Of a stretch of DNA of 64,000 bases, positions 47,364 to 58,646 are shown piece after piece; the stretch's first letter is position 1; the number at the start of each line of letters is the position of its first letter. The notes beneath the pieces are model-generated. The model was not told where the DNA came from and made no database searches. It was given only the letters and a program-made list of their open reading frames with translations. The position numbers were made by a program, and so were the translations under genes. Location: contig NW_006768861.1 in NCBI RefSeq assembly GCF_000204055.1, positions 140,339 through 204,338 on the forward strand, written 5' to 3'. Source of the DNA: Melampsora larici-populina 98AG31. Taxonomy: Eukaryota > Basidiomycota > Pucciniomycetes > Pucciniales > Melampsoraceae.

Positions 47364-47578
47364 CCTTAGACACCAGAAAACGGGTGTAAGTCTTAACGGC
47401 TCTGAACACCGAAGACAGAAAGACAACAGACCTAAATCAAGGTAAGAGAACAAAATACGAGCTATACAAGATTCAGAGTAGAAAAGATGTATCATAGTTC
47501 AACAACTGATAACTTGGAATAATGAATAGTTGATAAGAAAAAGAACTTACGCCACCTTTTTCCTCAGTGAACTGATGA
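47364..47578 (-). repeat. Intron-containing copy of the duplicated sequence
   Basis: The same two blocks separated by 47462-47550. Read on the minus strand, the 89-bp spacer begins GTAAGTTC and ends TTGTATAG, a canonical GT-AG intron, at exactly the join point of the other copy. No long ORF spans it, so it may be an untranslated exon or a non-coding RNA. Confidence 0.9.
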
Positions 47579-48728
47579 GGAGAAAGGAGGCGTGTCTGAG
47601 GCTTGAAACAGAGCTATTTGAATGTGATACATTGGTGAGAGTTAAAGTTAGGTTTGACATCTGTATAATTTAGGTTTGAACTATATAGTTTGAATTCTAC
47701 TGTATAACTGGTTTGACGTGTTTGAAACTGTAGTTTGTATTCTTACAAAAGTGATGATGAAGCAGGATTGATTTGGAGTTAAAGTAGAGGTCGATCATCT
47801 TCAGTTGGTGCGGCTTTCACTACTTCGATTTCAATACATCCCATCATCTTATCTACACCGCTTGGAGAAGTTTCATTACTTGTTGATCAGATTGGGTACC
47901 GCGTTGGTTATGATCCGAATTTTCTTATGATCTCCTCTGATTTTAATCATAAATGAGAGATGATTCTAAAAGAAAGTCAGATTCTCTTGTTTTCCACTCA
48001 CTACCCCCTACTTTGTCCATTTTTTCCTTGGTTTGGATCGGGTCAATTTCGATTTCTTTTTTTGAAACAGGCTTTGCATTGGGAAGAATTTGAGTGAGAT
48101 TTCACCTTTATTGAAACTAGTTCAAAGAGGACAAATAGTATAAATTTAAAATGGATGTCTTCAGTTCTATAGGTTTTTTCACTTGTAAAATTCTTTCTTT
48201 ATTATGACAACTACATCTTTTATGTTTATGTTTTTTGTTAACAGATTCTTGCTTGATGTTGGAATAATTGTATTTCATACTTTTTCTTGTTCTTCTACTT
48301 GACTCTTGCTGAACTGTTGTGGTAGGGAAAAGAGAGTGGTTCAAGAATGCTTGGTCAATTGCACAGCTTGTAACATTTAGATTTTTATTGAGAAAGATGA
48401 GATTCAATCATCATGTTGTCATGTGTGTTTGAAAAGTGTCATGTATAGATGATCCTTTGATGTTTGATTATGAAAACCATATTCAAATCTTTCTCTGAAC
48501 ACCAGCTTTCTTGAGCTCAACTTCAGTTCCATTGGAAAAGTGTGGGAATCCTTCAATCATCACAATAAAAAACATATCACAATTTTTACCATGTTTTGTA
48601 TTTCAAGGAAAACTTGGATTACATGTTTTGAAAAAAAGGAACATAATTCTCCATATGTTTGCTTTTGATGAAGAGAAGTTGAGGAAGAAATGGATTTGGA
48701 AGTTCAACTTTTCTTGGAGGGTTTAATA
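47579..48728. other. AT-rich region, no supported gene
   Basis: Short ORFs at 48117-48407 (-) and 48511-48726 (+) lack motifs. The first has a basic stretch (KKHKHKRCSCHNKER). Confidence 0.4.
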
Positions 48729-49156
48729 GGGGGTTTCAACTTGGAGATTCATACCTATTTTTATGCTATGACAACTTGCCCATTAGGGGGACTCAGGTCC
48801 AATTTGATATGGGGGTGTAGTTGTCTAGTATACCAGAAGACAGAGGGGTTGCTGTGCCCAGTTCTGTAGGCAAGATGAGGCATGGTACAGTACAGTACCC
48901 GGTGATTCAGGTACCAGTGCTGTCCAGTACCGGTACCGGCCGCAGATTTAAGGTACTGTATTTGGTACCGTACCAGAAGGAAAAATGAGCCTTGCCGCCC
49001 GTCCAGTACCGTATCTAGCATCCAGGTACGGTACTACAGGTATGGTACCAGCCACAAAAGATATGGTACGGCACGGTACCGGTACCAGTGTGGTGTCTGT
49101 TGTGGTGTCTGTTGCTACATTGAAATTACTGTAAAAAAATGCAAGTTGAAACCCCC
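48729..49156. mobile_element. GGGGGTTTC-type MITE, 428 bp
   Basis: Inverted ends GGGGGTTTCAACTTG at 48729 and the complement ending at 49156, each flanked by TA. The interior 48880-49095 is packed with GGTACC and GTACCG motifs. Same end type as the nested group at 56.4-58.8 kb. Confidence 0.8.
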
Positions 49157-49282
49157 TATTTGCCGCTGTACAATTACATGTAAAAGAATGAGCGTAAAAT
49201 CAAAGATTTCAGGGTTTCAAAGGATGATAGTGGGGCTCACACCACGGGAATTATTATGTCCGAGACCCAATTGAGCAAAGTT

Positions 49283-49406
49283 GTGGTGTCCGAGTCCGCA
49301 ATAAGTCTCAATTTTTGGATTGAAACCTATTAAAGGCAAGGGGGGGACCTTGAATTTTAATAGGTTCCAATCCAAATTTGAGACTTATTGTGAACTCTGT
49401 CACCAC
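49283..49406. repeat. Short fold-back repeat
   Basis: Arms 49283-49334 and 49356-49406 are complementary over most of about 50 bp (GTGGTG, AATAAGTCTCAA, AACCTATTAA), with a G-rich loop. Confidence 0.8.
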
Positions 49407-49704
49407 ATTAAGTTTCACATATGATTGAACCTAATAGATGCCTGTGGTGTCAGGTCAAATTAAGGGGTGTTGAGTTTGAGTTTTTTACGGCTTTTACCAT
49501 AAAACACTTCTCCCGCTGTAGCATAAATTTACGCAAATTTTTCAAAAATGGGAGAAGCAGGGGGTTTCAAGTTCAAATTTTTTACGGTAAAAACTGTAAC
49601 AAAACTTTCCTGTTGCAGCATAAATTTACGTAAGATTTACGAGAACGGGAAAGTTTTATGTATCCCGTTCTTGTAAAGACATAACCAGGTAATCATAAAA
49701 CTAA
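49407..49704. repeat. Half-copies of GGGGG-type MITEs
   Basis: Left-end-like sequences (AAGGGGTGTTGAGTTTGAG at about 49461; GGGGGTTTCAAGTTC at about 49559), each followed by TTTTTTACGG and a CATAAATTTACG stretch, without right-hand partners: fragments broken by later insertions. Confidence 0.6.
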
Positions 49705-50707
49705 GAGCATCCGCACTCGTTTGCGGTTGTTAATTTGGTCACGTGCGGTAACAAACACAACATTAAGTAAAAAGTTACTTAACTCAACCAAATTTCGCAC
49801 TCGTTTGCATTAGCAGCGCTGTAACTTTTATAACTTTACAGATAGTGCATGTACTCCGCACCGGTCGTGCAGTAAGGTAAAGTTTTAATTTTTTGAGTAC
49901 ACATCACCTGCTTTCATGGCCAGTTTTCATGTGATAGAGGCACTGTTCTCTTCTTTGCACTAAGATACTAATACTCCATCTACACATGAAGACCCGATAT
50001 CATCCTGTTCATCTACTCGATCGATAGATCTTAATTTAAAATTACAAATTTAACATGAGTTTGTTCAGATCTTAATACATGAATTCCAATTAAAAAACAA
50101 AGGCTTTACTACATCGAGAAAGCTTTTAATGAGTCTGAATACACATAATGATCTTGTAAAAGATTTAAAGATTTAAAACTAGGAAATAAAAATCCAAACT
50201 TCAATTTTTAATTTGTATCACTTGATCCTAAAAGTCCTCCAATGATTGGTCTTTTAATGTTGATTTTCTTAAATATTGACCTCTACATAGCTATATGAAT
50301 CTAGACATCTTTCATTTTCATCTGAATGGTTTGGAGTCGAGTTCAAGATGGTTGATTGACTTATTTCAATTGAAGACATCGATCGGTGTCAAACGTTCTC
50401 GAGTTGATTCATGCAACTGTAAGGCTTGGAATTCATCGTGTGTGAGTGGTGAAAAGGAGATATTGGTTGTTGACTTTGGTGTTGGAGGTCTGGTTGAGTT
50501 TTGTTTTTGGAGTCGAGTTGCCGGGAACAAGTCGTGATGTGTGATACCGCATGCGTTAGCCAATTGGTAAATTTACCGATTCGCTAACGCAAAATGACCG
50601 AAAATTAACTACCGCGGGGCTAATTTTTCACCGGTGTGGAAAAGACCCCGCGTTTGCGGTAAATTTAACCTTACCGCACCCGACTTACCGCACGAGTGCG
50701 GATGCTC
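49705..50707. mobile_element. Harbinger-like MITE carrying a captured ORF, 1003 bp
   Basis: Ends GAGCATCCGCACTCG and its exact complement, flanked by TAA on both sides (49702-49704, 50708-50710), the TWA duplication of PIF/Harbinger. Inner end regions are rich in TTGCGGT/ACCGCA. A minus-strand coding-like piece (50366-50563, SFSPLTHDEFQALQLHE) sits in the interior and is not transposase-like. Confidence 0.85.
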
Positions 50708-50759
50708 TAAAGGCACAACCCAGTTTCTTGGCGAAACTGGATTATACCCCTGAGCCCTT

Positions 50760-51500
50760 AACAAGCTGTACACCTAAGACTCTGACCCCCTTAGGCTCAG
50801 CTGTTCCCGACCCCACCTCCTCTCTTCATCATCATCGAAAGAAATCTAAAAAGTAAGAATCTAAAAAACCAATTTGGACACGTCAAACTCCAATCAAAAA
50901 ATCCAAAACTAAATCAACAAATAATCAAAACCCAAAACAACAACAAGCTCAAGAAAAAATCATGATCATGAGGAAGGAGTAAGGATTGATAGAGAATTAG
51001 GAAATCATGTTAAATCATATTATTTCGTTTCACAAGATGATGATCTTTTTAGTGAGTGATTATCTTTTTTGAGTTGATTCTCTTGAAAATCTATCACCTA
51101 TTGTTTTGAAATCTTTTGATTAGATTCAATCCAGAAGAATAGCTCAGCCATTGAACCTACTCTAGAATATTGGATCAAGATGTATACAGGTAAAGATTCA
51201 AATCAAACCGATTCAAACAAAGAAGCTGAAGCGGAAGGCATCACCCTTTTGATTAATTGTATTCTAAGAGTCAGTCAATTTTTTCCCCTCAATAAGCTCG
51301 CTCTGATTATTAAATATGAATATTTGTCCTTTTTCAGAAATAGTGTTGTGGTTGTCACGATAGTATAGAATGATATACGAGAAGGATTCAAAAACGTTAG
51401 TAAGACACAAAACTTGCAAGGATTTTCCTTATCATCTGGAAAGAAAACCTCTTCTAATACATTGAGTTCTTTTGATTGATCACATTAGATCGCTTTCTAA
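50760..51500 (+). pseudogene. Cohesin SCC3/STAG fragment, N-terminal part
   Basis: Coding-like pieces in changing frames: SSAIEPTLEYWIKMYTG (about 51140-51190), EGITLLINCILR ending in a GT donor at about 51271, CCGCHDSIE (about 51350) and DIREGFKN (about 51370). These match in order the start of the STAG domain of SCC3/STAG cohesin subunits. Frameshifts and stops between them show decay. The protein would normally hold sister chromatids together as the HEAT-repeat subunit of cohesin. Confidence 0.6.
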
Positions 51501-51929
51501 ATAAGTTTAGATTGCAACAAGTTGTGTATCATTTTCGTATTCAGTGGTAAAATTGTAACGGCGCACAAGACAAAGAGTCCTTCTCCAACACGCAGGTCTC
51601 ACTAATTATTTTAGAGCACAGGACAAGCGTAGAGAGTACACATTCCTGATGAATCAGATTAGATATTGTGGGATATGCTTGGATGTTGGTGCAGTGCTGA
51701 CTTGTACTTCCAATCAAGTTGATGAACGAAGCGAGGGTTGAATTCTTTATCTGATGGGCTCAGCAAGAGACAAGTTGAAGGTTCACGAGTTGAAGTCCTA
51801 CGTAGGTTGAAATGGAAAATACTAAAATTCAACGATAACAACTTAAAATTGACAAATTCCAATCTATCAACCTGCAGTCTCATTCTCAGAACATTCCTTA
51901 ACATCACCTTTAGTTTTGATACACTCAAG

Positions 51930-53225
51930 ATGATTTCAGCTTTGTTCATTCTTAATCTCAAAGGTGAAGTCTTGATCAGTAGGTTATATCGTCCAGATGT
52001 CAAGTAAGTAATTCATCAAACTCCAACTCAAACCAATTCACTAACCAATTCTGCCTGGATCATACCAATCTAATCCAGACGTTCAATCGCCGATATCTTT
52101 CAAATTCGCGTGATCTCAAATCCAGATGTACGATCACCTATTATCACCTTGGGATCTACTTCATCCTTTCATGTTAGACATCAAAATTCATATTTAGCTG
52201 CTGTCACTAAAACCAATGCAAATGCTGTGATCGTCTTTGAATTTCTCTATCGATTGATTAATTCAACTTGCAGTTATTTTGGTAAGATGGATGAAGAATC
52301 AGTTAAAAATAACTTTGTTTTCATTTCTGAATTACTGGATGGTAAGTCCTTTTTAAGAAATTTTGAGAGATTCAATGGGTTGACTTTTGATTGGGATTTG
52401 GTTTTTCCACAGAGACATTGGATTTTGGGTATCCTCAGAATAGTGAAATTGATACCTTGAAGATTTACATCACCACAGAAGGTGTTAAATCTGAACAAGC
52501 TGTCGTTAGTCATCTTTATCGATCTCACATTATACAAACTAGAAGCTAACTTATATTTTTTAAATTATAATCAATTCATTTAAAAAGTGAGAAGATTCAT
52601 CAAAGATTACTATTCAGGCTCCCGGTGCTACTTCTTGGCGAAGGCATGATGTCAAATATCGAAAGAATGAAGCATTTGTTGATGTAATCAAAACTGTCAA
52701 TTTGATCATGTCTGCTGAAGGTTAGCTTCAATTACATCTCAGCTGTATCTCTCGATCAGAAATCGATTCTTAAACCTGATACTGACTTTGAGATGTTATT
52801 AGGAAGCGTTCTTCGGTCCGATATTGATGGTCAAATCCTACTGCGAGCGTACCTTTCAGGTACACCAGAATGTAAATTTGGTTTGAACAACAAATTAGTA
52901 CTTGAGAACACGTAAGTTACAAGGCTCCTTGATGAGAAACATGAGCTGATGAATTCGAAAGGTTTGAGAATTAGATAGTGATCAAGCCAAGGCTATGGGT
53001 GCAAGTCATGATGATAGTTCAGTGGAATTAGATGACTGTCAATTTCATCAATGTGTCAAATTCGGCCAGTTTGATTCCGATCAAACCATTAGCTTTATTC
53101 CACCTGATGGAGACTTCGAGTTGATGAGGTAAGACTGGCATCCTCCTTTCATATGTCCTTGACCAATACTGACTCAATCTTTCACAAATCTGTGGTACAT
53201 TCATAGACATCGATCTACCCACTCA
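51930..53225 (+). pseudogene. AP-2 complex mu subunit, 5' fragment
   Basis: Begins at ATG 51930 (MISALFILNLKGEVLISRLY) and runs through conserved exons: RSIADIF, VISNPDVRSPIITLGSTS, VTKTNANA, SYFGKMDEESVKNNF (about 52270-52320), [67 protein letters not shown] (about 53095-53130). These are the longin-like N-terminal domain and first half of the cargo-binding domain of the clathrin adaptor mu chain. It stops after FELMR; the second half is replaced by cohesin-like sequence. Introns are kept and their splice sites look usable, so it is a DNA-level copy, not a processed one. It is a fragment, so non-functional as AP-2. Confidence 0.88.
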
Positions 53226-53249
53226 TTAGTTCAAGAATCAATAAATCAT

Positions 53250-53880
53250 CAAGACTGAAACTCACCACCGAGAAAAACTTTCAAAAAACTTGATCGATCT
53301 CTTTAAAACATTAATCAATCTATCACATCAAAATTTAATCTAATATGAAACTGATTTAATGAACTCATTACATTTGGAATTCAATCAATTAATAAATAAA
53401 AAAGTTTTAGATCCTAAAAATGAAAATCATCATAACACTCGATTTGAAGTGATGAAAGATTAAATGAATGGGAAAAAAGGAAAGGTTTGGTTAGTAATTA
53501 GAAAGAGAGTCTTAAAAATCATATTAATGATTTCTTTGATGGGTTAGTCAAGTTACTTTTTTATGGACGATGAAGAAGGAGATTGATAAAGTTATTTTTT
53601 TTCTACAGTGTTTTTGTTCATTGATATTGAGACTCAGATCCCAGGATTCAAATCCAATGCACCCAAGCTTTAGGACAATGGATGAATCAACTTCCTGATT
53701 GTTTCTTGGGTGGTCATTATCTACAATATTTGGGTTGGGTCTTAGAAGACAATGAGGAGGAAGATGAAGAGGCAGTTCATGTCCATGGGAAAAAAGGTAA
53801 AGGTAAAAAAAGAAAAGAAATTGTCTTGATCAGCTGGTCAGAGAATGTGAAAGTAATATCTTTTTGGAAATCAATTTTTC
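53250..53880 (+). pseudogene. Cohesin SCC3/STAG fragment, central part
   Basis: RLNEWEKRKGLVSN (about 53450) and then the stromalin conservative domain from about 53610: VFVH, stop, Y, stop, DSDPRIQIQCTQALGQWMN, then YLQYLGWVLED (about 53720). In the family this motif is VFVHRYRD, so both Arg codons have become TGA (53622-53624 and 53628-53630), each preceded by T. An acidic and Lys-rich insert follows (NEEEDEEA, KKGKGKKRKE). Continues the fragment at 50760-51500, with AP-2 sequence in between. Confidence 0.75.
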
Positions 53881-56429
53881 AAAAAATTAAAACTGTTTTT
53901 TTATATAGATATAACCACAAGTTTTTAAAAAATAAGAATCAAGAATAATTCAAATTATTAATCACGCCTCTTACAAAATCAATATGTTGTGGTATAATTG
54001 AATTTGAACATTTCAATTTGGTTTCATCAAACTTTAATCAGTTTCCTCAGAGAATTTGAGGCATTGTGCAACTAATCAGGCCGGCCCGCGAAACTGACCC
54101 GCGCTGGTCATTTCACATGTATTGCCAAATCACATATGTAATTGACAATCACTGCGTGTCTCACACCTCAAACCATCCAGCCGCGCGATAATCAGCAAAT
54201 CCAATGTGATCTGTAGCAACCCCAAAACGTAAGAACTTCACCATTGCTTTTGACTGCACACTTCCACTTCCAACATATCGATATTTTGAAAATCACCGTT
54301 ACTAGATACATTGTTGTGTAATGGGCATTTGCCCTCAACCTTAGAACAACAACACTGGCAATCAAAACAAACACGAAGTGGCTTTGGAGGATGCAATGAA
54401 TCAAACTAATACTTCCATCTGTGCCTGCCACGTGCGCATCCCAGATGACAGACTAAGTCATCCGCTTGCTACCCAAGCAATGCATGGTTTTCAACCGGTG
54501 TAATGAAAAGCACACCTTGCGAATATGTCCGTCGAGACCTTTGCCCAGGTGGGATAGATGGGGACCTATGGGATAACATGGTAACCTGTCCAATTGTTTT
54601 TGGGCCTCACGTGAATGGTGCGCCTGTTTGAGGGGTTCAAGGATATTGAAATGACGCTGTGTTGACGGATATGTAATTACAAAATGACACTGCGTTGACG
54701 GATTTGGAATTCCATATAGCTACAGTATCAAATGTACTGACCCGCAACCCGCGACCGGCGCAGGTCAGGATTTTTGCACAACCCTGCTATTGCTCACAGT
54801 TTCCTGATGTATTTGATTTGAGTATTGAAATTTTAATTGGATCTTTAAAAGGATTTTGTTTTGGAAATGAAAAAGAAATTCAATTTGAAGGAAAAAAGGA
54901 AAGTTGGCTAAAACTGTTTCAGAAAGTTTCAAAGAGGTTTAGTGTTTTAATTTTTTGACTTTCTTTAATATTTGATTCTCTTTTTTTGATTCTCTTGAAA
55001 AATAAGATTGGCTATGGAGTTCATTGCTGATGTTATGATACTTTTTTTTTACAAAAAAGTCATTTGGATTAGTTTTCAATTACCCAGTCCTCAGTGAGTT
55101 GCGCTTCTATGCGCCCTTTAGGTCATAAAGTGTTGACTCTCTGAGTCGTGGTGAATCTGTGTGGGACAACTCCCCCCAGATTAAAACTACTCACACCTTC
55201 GCGGTCAGAGTAGTTTGTTTTGGGTTACAATTTTATATATGGGAGTGCAAGTCCAGGTCTTATTCAACAAGTTACACTCTTCCATTGCCTCCACAATTTT
55301 TTCAGATGTCAGAATTCAAAGGTTTTTTTAAATTTGGTTCTTGAGCATGAGGCAAATCTCATGTAGCGCTCAAATTTGAACGAGTAGGATTCATTCCAAG
55401 GGATTATCCAGAGCCGCACCTCAAAATATTACATACATCCAAGGCAAAGACAACTTCAGGTAGCATTCAATTTCAAACTCAATGAGCTGTAAGCCAAACT
55501 CTTCCCATCAGATGAGTGAGTACCATCTACACAGGTTCATCACATGTTGGGTTTGGGCAAGTGATTCATGAAAAACAATGGGTGTGGCAACTAGATTTTA
55601 CTCAGACCAAATGGTTTGTGAGACTGCTTTGATACACCTTGAGGCTTGTCATCTTGGTTTATATTGCAGGGTAGAATAATGGTCACAGCCTTAGATATTT
55701 GCAACTTTGTAAAGCTCAAGTGTGATTTCAGGTGAGGAATCAAATGCTAAGCAATTCCTTTAAGATGCCGCAATGATCACACAATACAGCGCAACACCCC
55801 AGACCTACTCTGTTTAAAATATGTATATGATTATTCTTATTTCGACCTTGTTGTATCCCACATTCCTCAAGGTCCATCACCAGAGTAATTGACCAACTTG
55901 GAATTTCTCTAAACTATCCGAGGAGCTTCTATCTCCATGTGTTCATATCCTTGTGAACCAAACACTGTAGATCTGACCAGACTCACAAGAAAGCAAAAGC
56001 AAACTGTCTCAAACTCAAAGACATCATTGTGGGTTTGGCAGGGCAGGTGTCATTGCCACAACTCAACACTAGGAATTGGCGTAGCAGGAGCAATATAATT
56101 GGCAACTAAGCTAAGCAAATAGAACATGAGAAGCAATGGGAGCCAAATAATTTGACTGAATAAACCCGTACACTACCATGGATGACAGGAACTACATCTG
56201 CACTACCACATAGCAGAGGAACCAGGTTGAAACAAGTATCTTGGGTGCAATGCCGCGGGCCACTGTTCAGTTGTTGTGTCTACCTAAAAATAAGAATCCC
56301 TAGCCGCGGTGCCCGCCGCTGATTTGCTAGTTTTAATGTTTACAACATAAGGGGGTTTCAAGTTTGTTTGTTTTTTGCCCAAAATTTATGAATTCAGAGA
56401 AGTTGTTTGTAATATGTGTAAAACCAATA
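53881..56429. other. Region with no confident gene
   Basis: About 54785-54958 reads as coding (YCSQFPDVFDLSIEILIGSL) but is unassigned. CTGACCCGC occurs at about 54096 and 54739. 55000-56340 shows no structure I can support. A GGGGGTTTCAAG half-end lies at about 56351. Confidence 0.35.
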
Positions 56430-56600
56430 AGGGGTTTCAAGTTAAGTTTTTTTACGTGTTTTTACGTTAGAAAATTTGGCCGTTGTTGTGAAATGTGCGT
56501 AAATTTTTTAAAACAGGAGACTTTTCACGCAAATTTGTGTAAATTTACTGCTCAGCAGGAGATCTGAAACAAAATTTTTACGGTCCTTTTTTACAAATTA

Positions 56601-57219
56601 GGGGGTTTCAAGTCAATAAATTTACGGTATTTTACAGTCCAACAAGTTGTCCAATGTTGCAAAATATACCGTAAATTTAAAAAAATCAGGACACCTTTTT
56701 AGGTGTCCCAAATGGTGTTGACCGTATATTAAGGGGTGTCAAGTTTGAATTTTTACAACAAAAAAACTATGAGACGGGAAAGTTTTTATGTTTTAACTGT
56801 AGAAAAACATTCCCGAGTGTTTATCATCGCTTGTAAACCATGATCAAGGCTTTTTTACTTTTTTGCCTCGATCTTCCACACGGTAATGAGAAAACTGCTG
56901 GTAAGAGGATGCAAGGTTGTCCTTGCATCCACTATCAAGCACACCTCTTTCCAAGAGTGAAACGGTCAAATTTAAGTCTTCAAAGCTATGTTGTAAACTT
57001 ATCTGTTTACGTTTATGCGAGAACGGGATAGATAAAACTTTCCCGTTCTTGTAAATTTTGCGTAAATATGTGCTACAACGGGAAAGTTTTTTACGGTTTT
57101 TACCATAAAAAAATTGAACTTGACACCCCCTATTTGCAGAAAAGAAACCCACCGTAAAATTTGAAAAACTTGTCCGTTTTTTAAAAAGTTTCACAAAAAA
57201 TTTCTGACTTGAAACCCCC
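56601..57219. mobile_element. Nested GGGGG-type MITE
   Basis: GGGGGTTTCAAGTC at the left, its complement at the right, TA on each side (56599-56600, 57220-57221). It lies inside the outer element and contains the next one. Confidence 0.7.
56732..57130. mobile_element. Innermost GGGG-type MITE
   Basis: AGGGGTGTCAAGTT ... AACTTGACACCCCC with TA on both sides. The arms share ACGGGAAAG and TTTACG stretches. Confidence 0.7.
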
Positions 57220-57376
57220 TATTGGGAAAAGTTTTTACAGCACGGTACTGTAAAAAACTTTCCCCAATTTTTTCAAGAAAAGGCCACAAAATTTTTGACT
57301 TGAGCCCCCTTAATTTCATAAAATTTAAGCAAAATTTTATGCAATTGGGAAAAGTTATACAACATCCCACATATTA

Positions 57377-57654
57377 GGGGGGCTCAGGTCAAAAAAATTT
57401 ATGACTTTTATCGTAAAAAACTTTTCCCAATTGCGTAAAATTTACGCAAAATTTTACGCAATTGGGAAAAGTTATATGACATCCCAATTTTTTTTTACGC
57501 AAATCTGCGTAAATTTACTGCTCAGAAGGAGATCCAAAAGAAATTTTTACGGTCCTTTTTTACGAATTGGGAAAAGTTGGTACCACACAGTACCGTAGAA
57601 AGCTTTCCGCAATTTTTTAAGAAAAGGTTGCAAAGATTTTGACTTGAGCCCCCT
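57377..57654. mobile_element. GGGGG-type MITE, GGCTC variant
   Basis: GGGGGGCTCAGGTC at the left and GACTTGAGCCCCCT at the right, TA on both sides. The middle has repeated TTTACGCAA/TTGCGTAAA half-sites. Confidence 0.65.
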
Positions 57655-57835
57655 TAATATCAGAATGGCTGTATGTAATATCACCGTATCCTCAAGTTGG
57701 GACACCTAAAAATGTGTCCCGCTTTGAAAAAATACGCATATTTTACAGCAGGTAACTTGGCTACAACAACCTGCCCGTTGCTGTAAAATATGCGTAAGTT
57801 TTTTAAAGCAGGACACCTTTTCAGGTGTCTTGAAT

Positions 57836-58111
57836 TCAGGGGTTTCTGTTGAGATTACCGTCCTCAATGGATCGCGAGATGAGTGTACAAGCTTTGGTAT
57901 TGTCGTCATCCCAGTTATTGGATCTGTCCTTGACGGCAATAGGTTGGAGAACGTAGCCAAGTTTGGCTGCATCGAGGGCGAGTTCCACCTTGAATTCCCA
58001 ATCGTGATAATTGGAATCTTCACTAGGTGGACGAAGAGACGTGATACCAGAGAGACGGATCTCTTTATCATCGGTGTTTGAGGAAGCCATGGGAAGATTT
58101 ACTATCTTCAT
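57836..58111 (-). pseudogene. Copia-type gag, N-terminal fragment
   Basis: 91 codons from ATG 58111 (inner ATG at 58090 also possible). IRLSGITSLRPPSEDSNYHD and WEFKVELALDAAK match the start of Ty1/Copia gag, where a short leader is followed by a W-x-K/F-x-x-x-L stretch. It ends abruptly at a junction with MITE sequence near 57840, so the rest of the element is gone. The LTR and primer site lie just upstream. Confidence 0.6.
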
Positions 58112-58224
58112 TCACCTTCGGACCTTTCCAAGACGAAGGATGAAGAATAGTAGAAAAAAAAATTGAATAGAAGAAGATTAAGGTTGTGATTGAGTTGGTA
58201 GTAGAGTATTCGAGATAGAGTTTC

Positions 58225-58250
58225 AGGCGGTAGCCGATGGGCTCATAACC
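58225..58250 (-). promoter_or_regulatory. Copia primer-binding site, half-tRNA-iMet type
   Basis: Sense (minus) strand GGTTATGAGCCCAT, just past the LTR. Its complement GGGCTCATAACC is the anticodon loop of initiator tRNA-Met, as used by Drosophila copia, which primes on a tRNA half cut in the anticodon loop. Confidence 0.65.
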
Positions 58251-58253
58251 TCT

Positions 58254-58646
58254 TGAGCTGATAAATCAGATCTAAAGCTGAATCTGGAGCAGCGTGAGAT
58301 GAAACAGAGGAAAGGTTTAGATTGATCTCATCAAAGAGAAGAAATAGAGAAAAGACAAGAGAAGATATGGATCCTACCTGGAGCAGCGTGAGATGAAACA
58401 GAGGAAAGGTGAAGAGAGAAACACCTTTCCTGATGCTGCTCCAGTGGGATTATATAGTGAACATTTGTAGAACTATCACACGACTAACATGTTGTAAAGC
58501 ACAGCAGAAATCAAATGAGAAAGTCTTGCAGGACTGTAGAGACTAGGTGTAGTCGACGTCGGACAGTTGTAGACATATTTGATATGTCACATATGACAAT
58601 GAAGAAAAACAGTTAGTCACGCAGGACTGTAAGACTTATCTCAACA
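58254..58646 (-). repeat. Copia 5' LTR (candidate)
   Basis: Starts TGTTGAGATAAG on the minus strand and ends CTCA just before the primer site, about 393 bp with the TG...CA ends of LTRs. It contains a TATATAG sequence near 58452. No second LTR is in the window, so boundaries are inferred. Confidence 0.5.
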
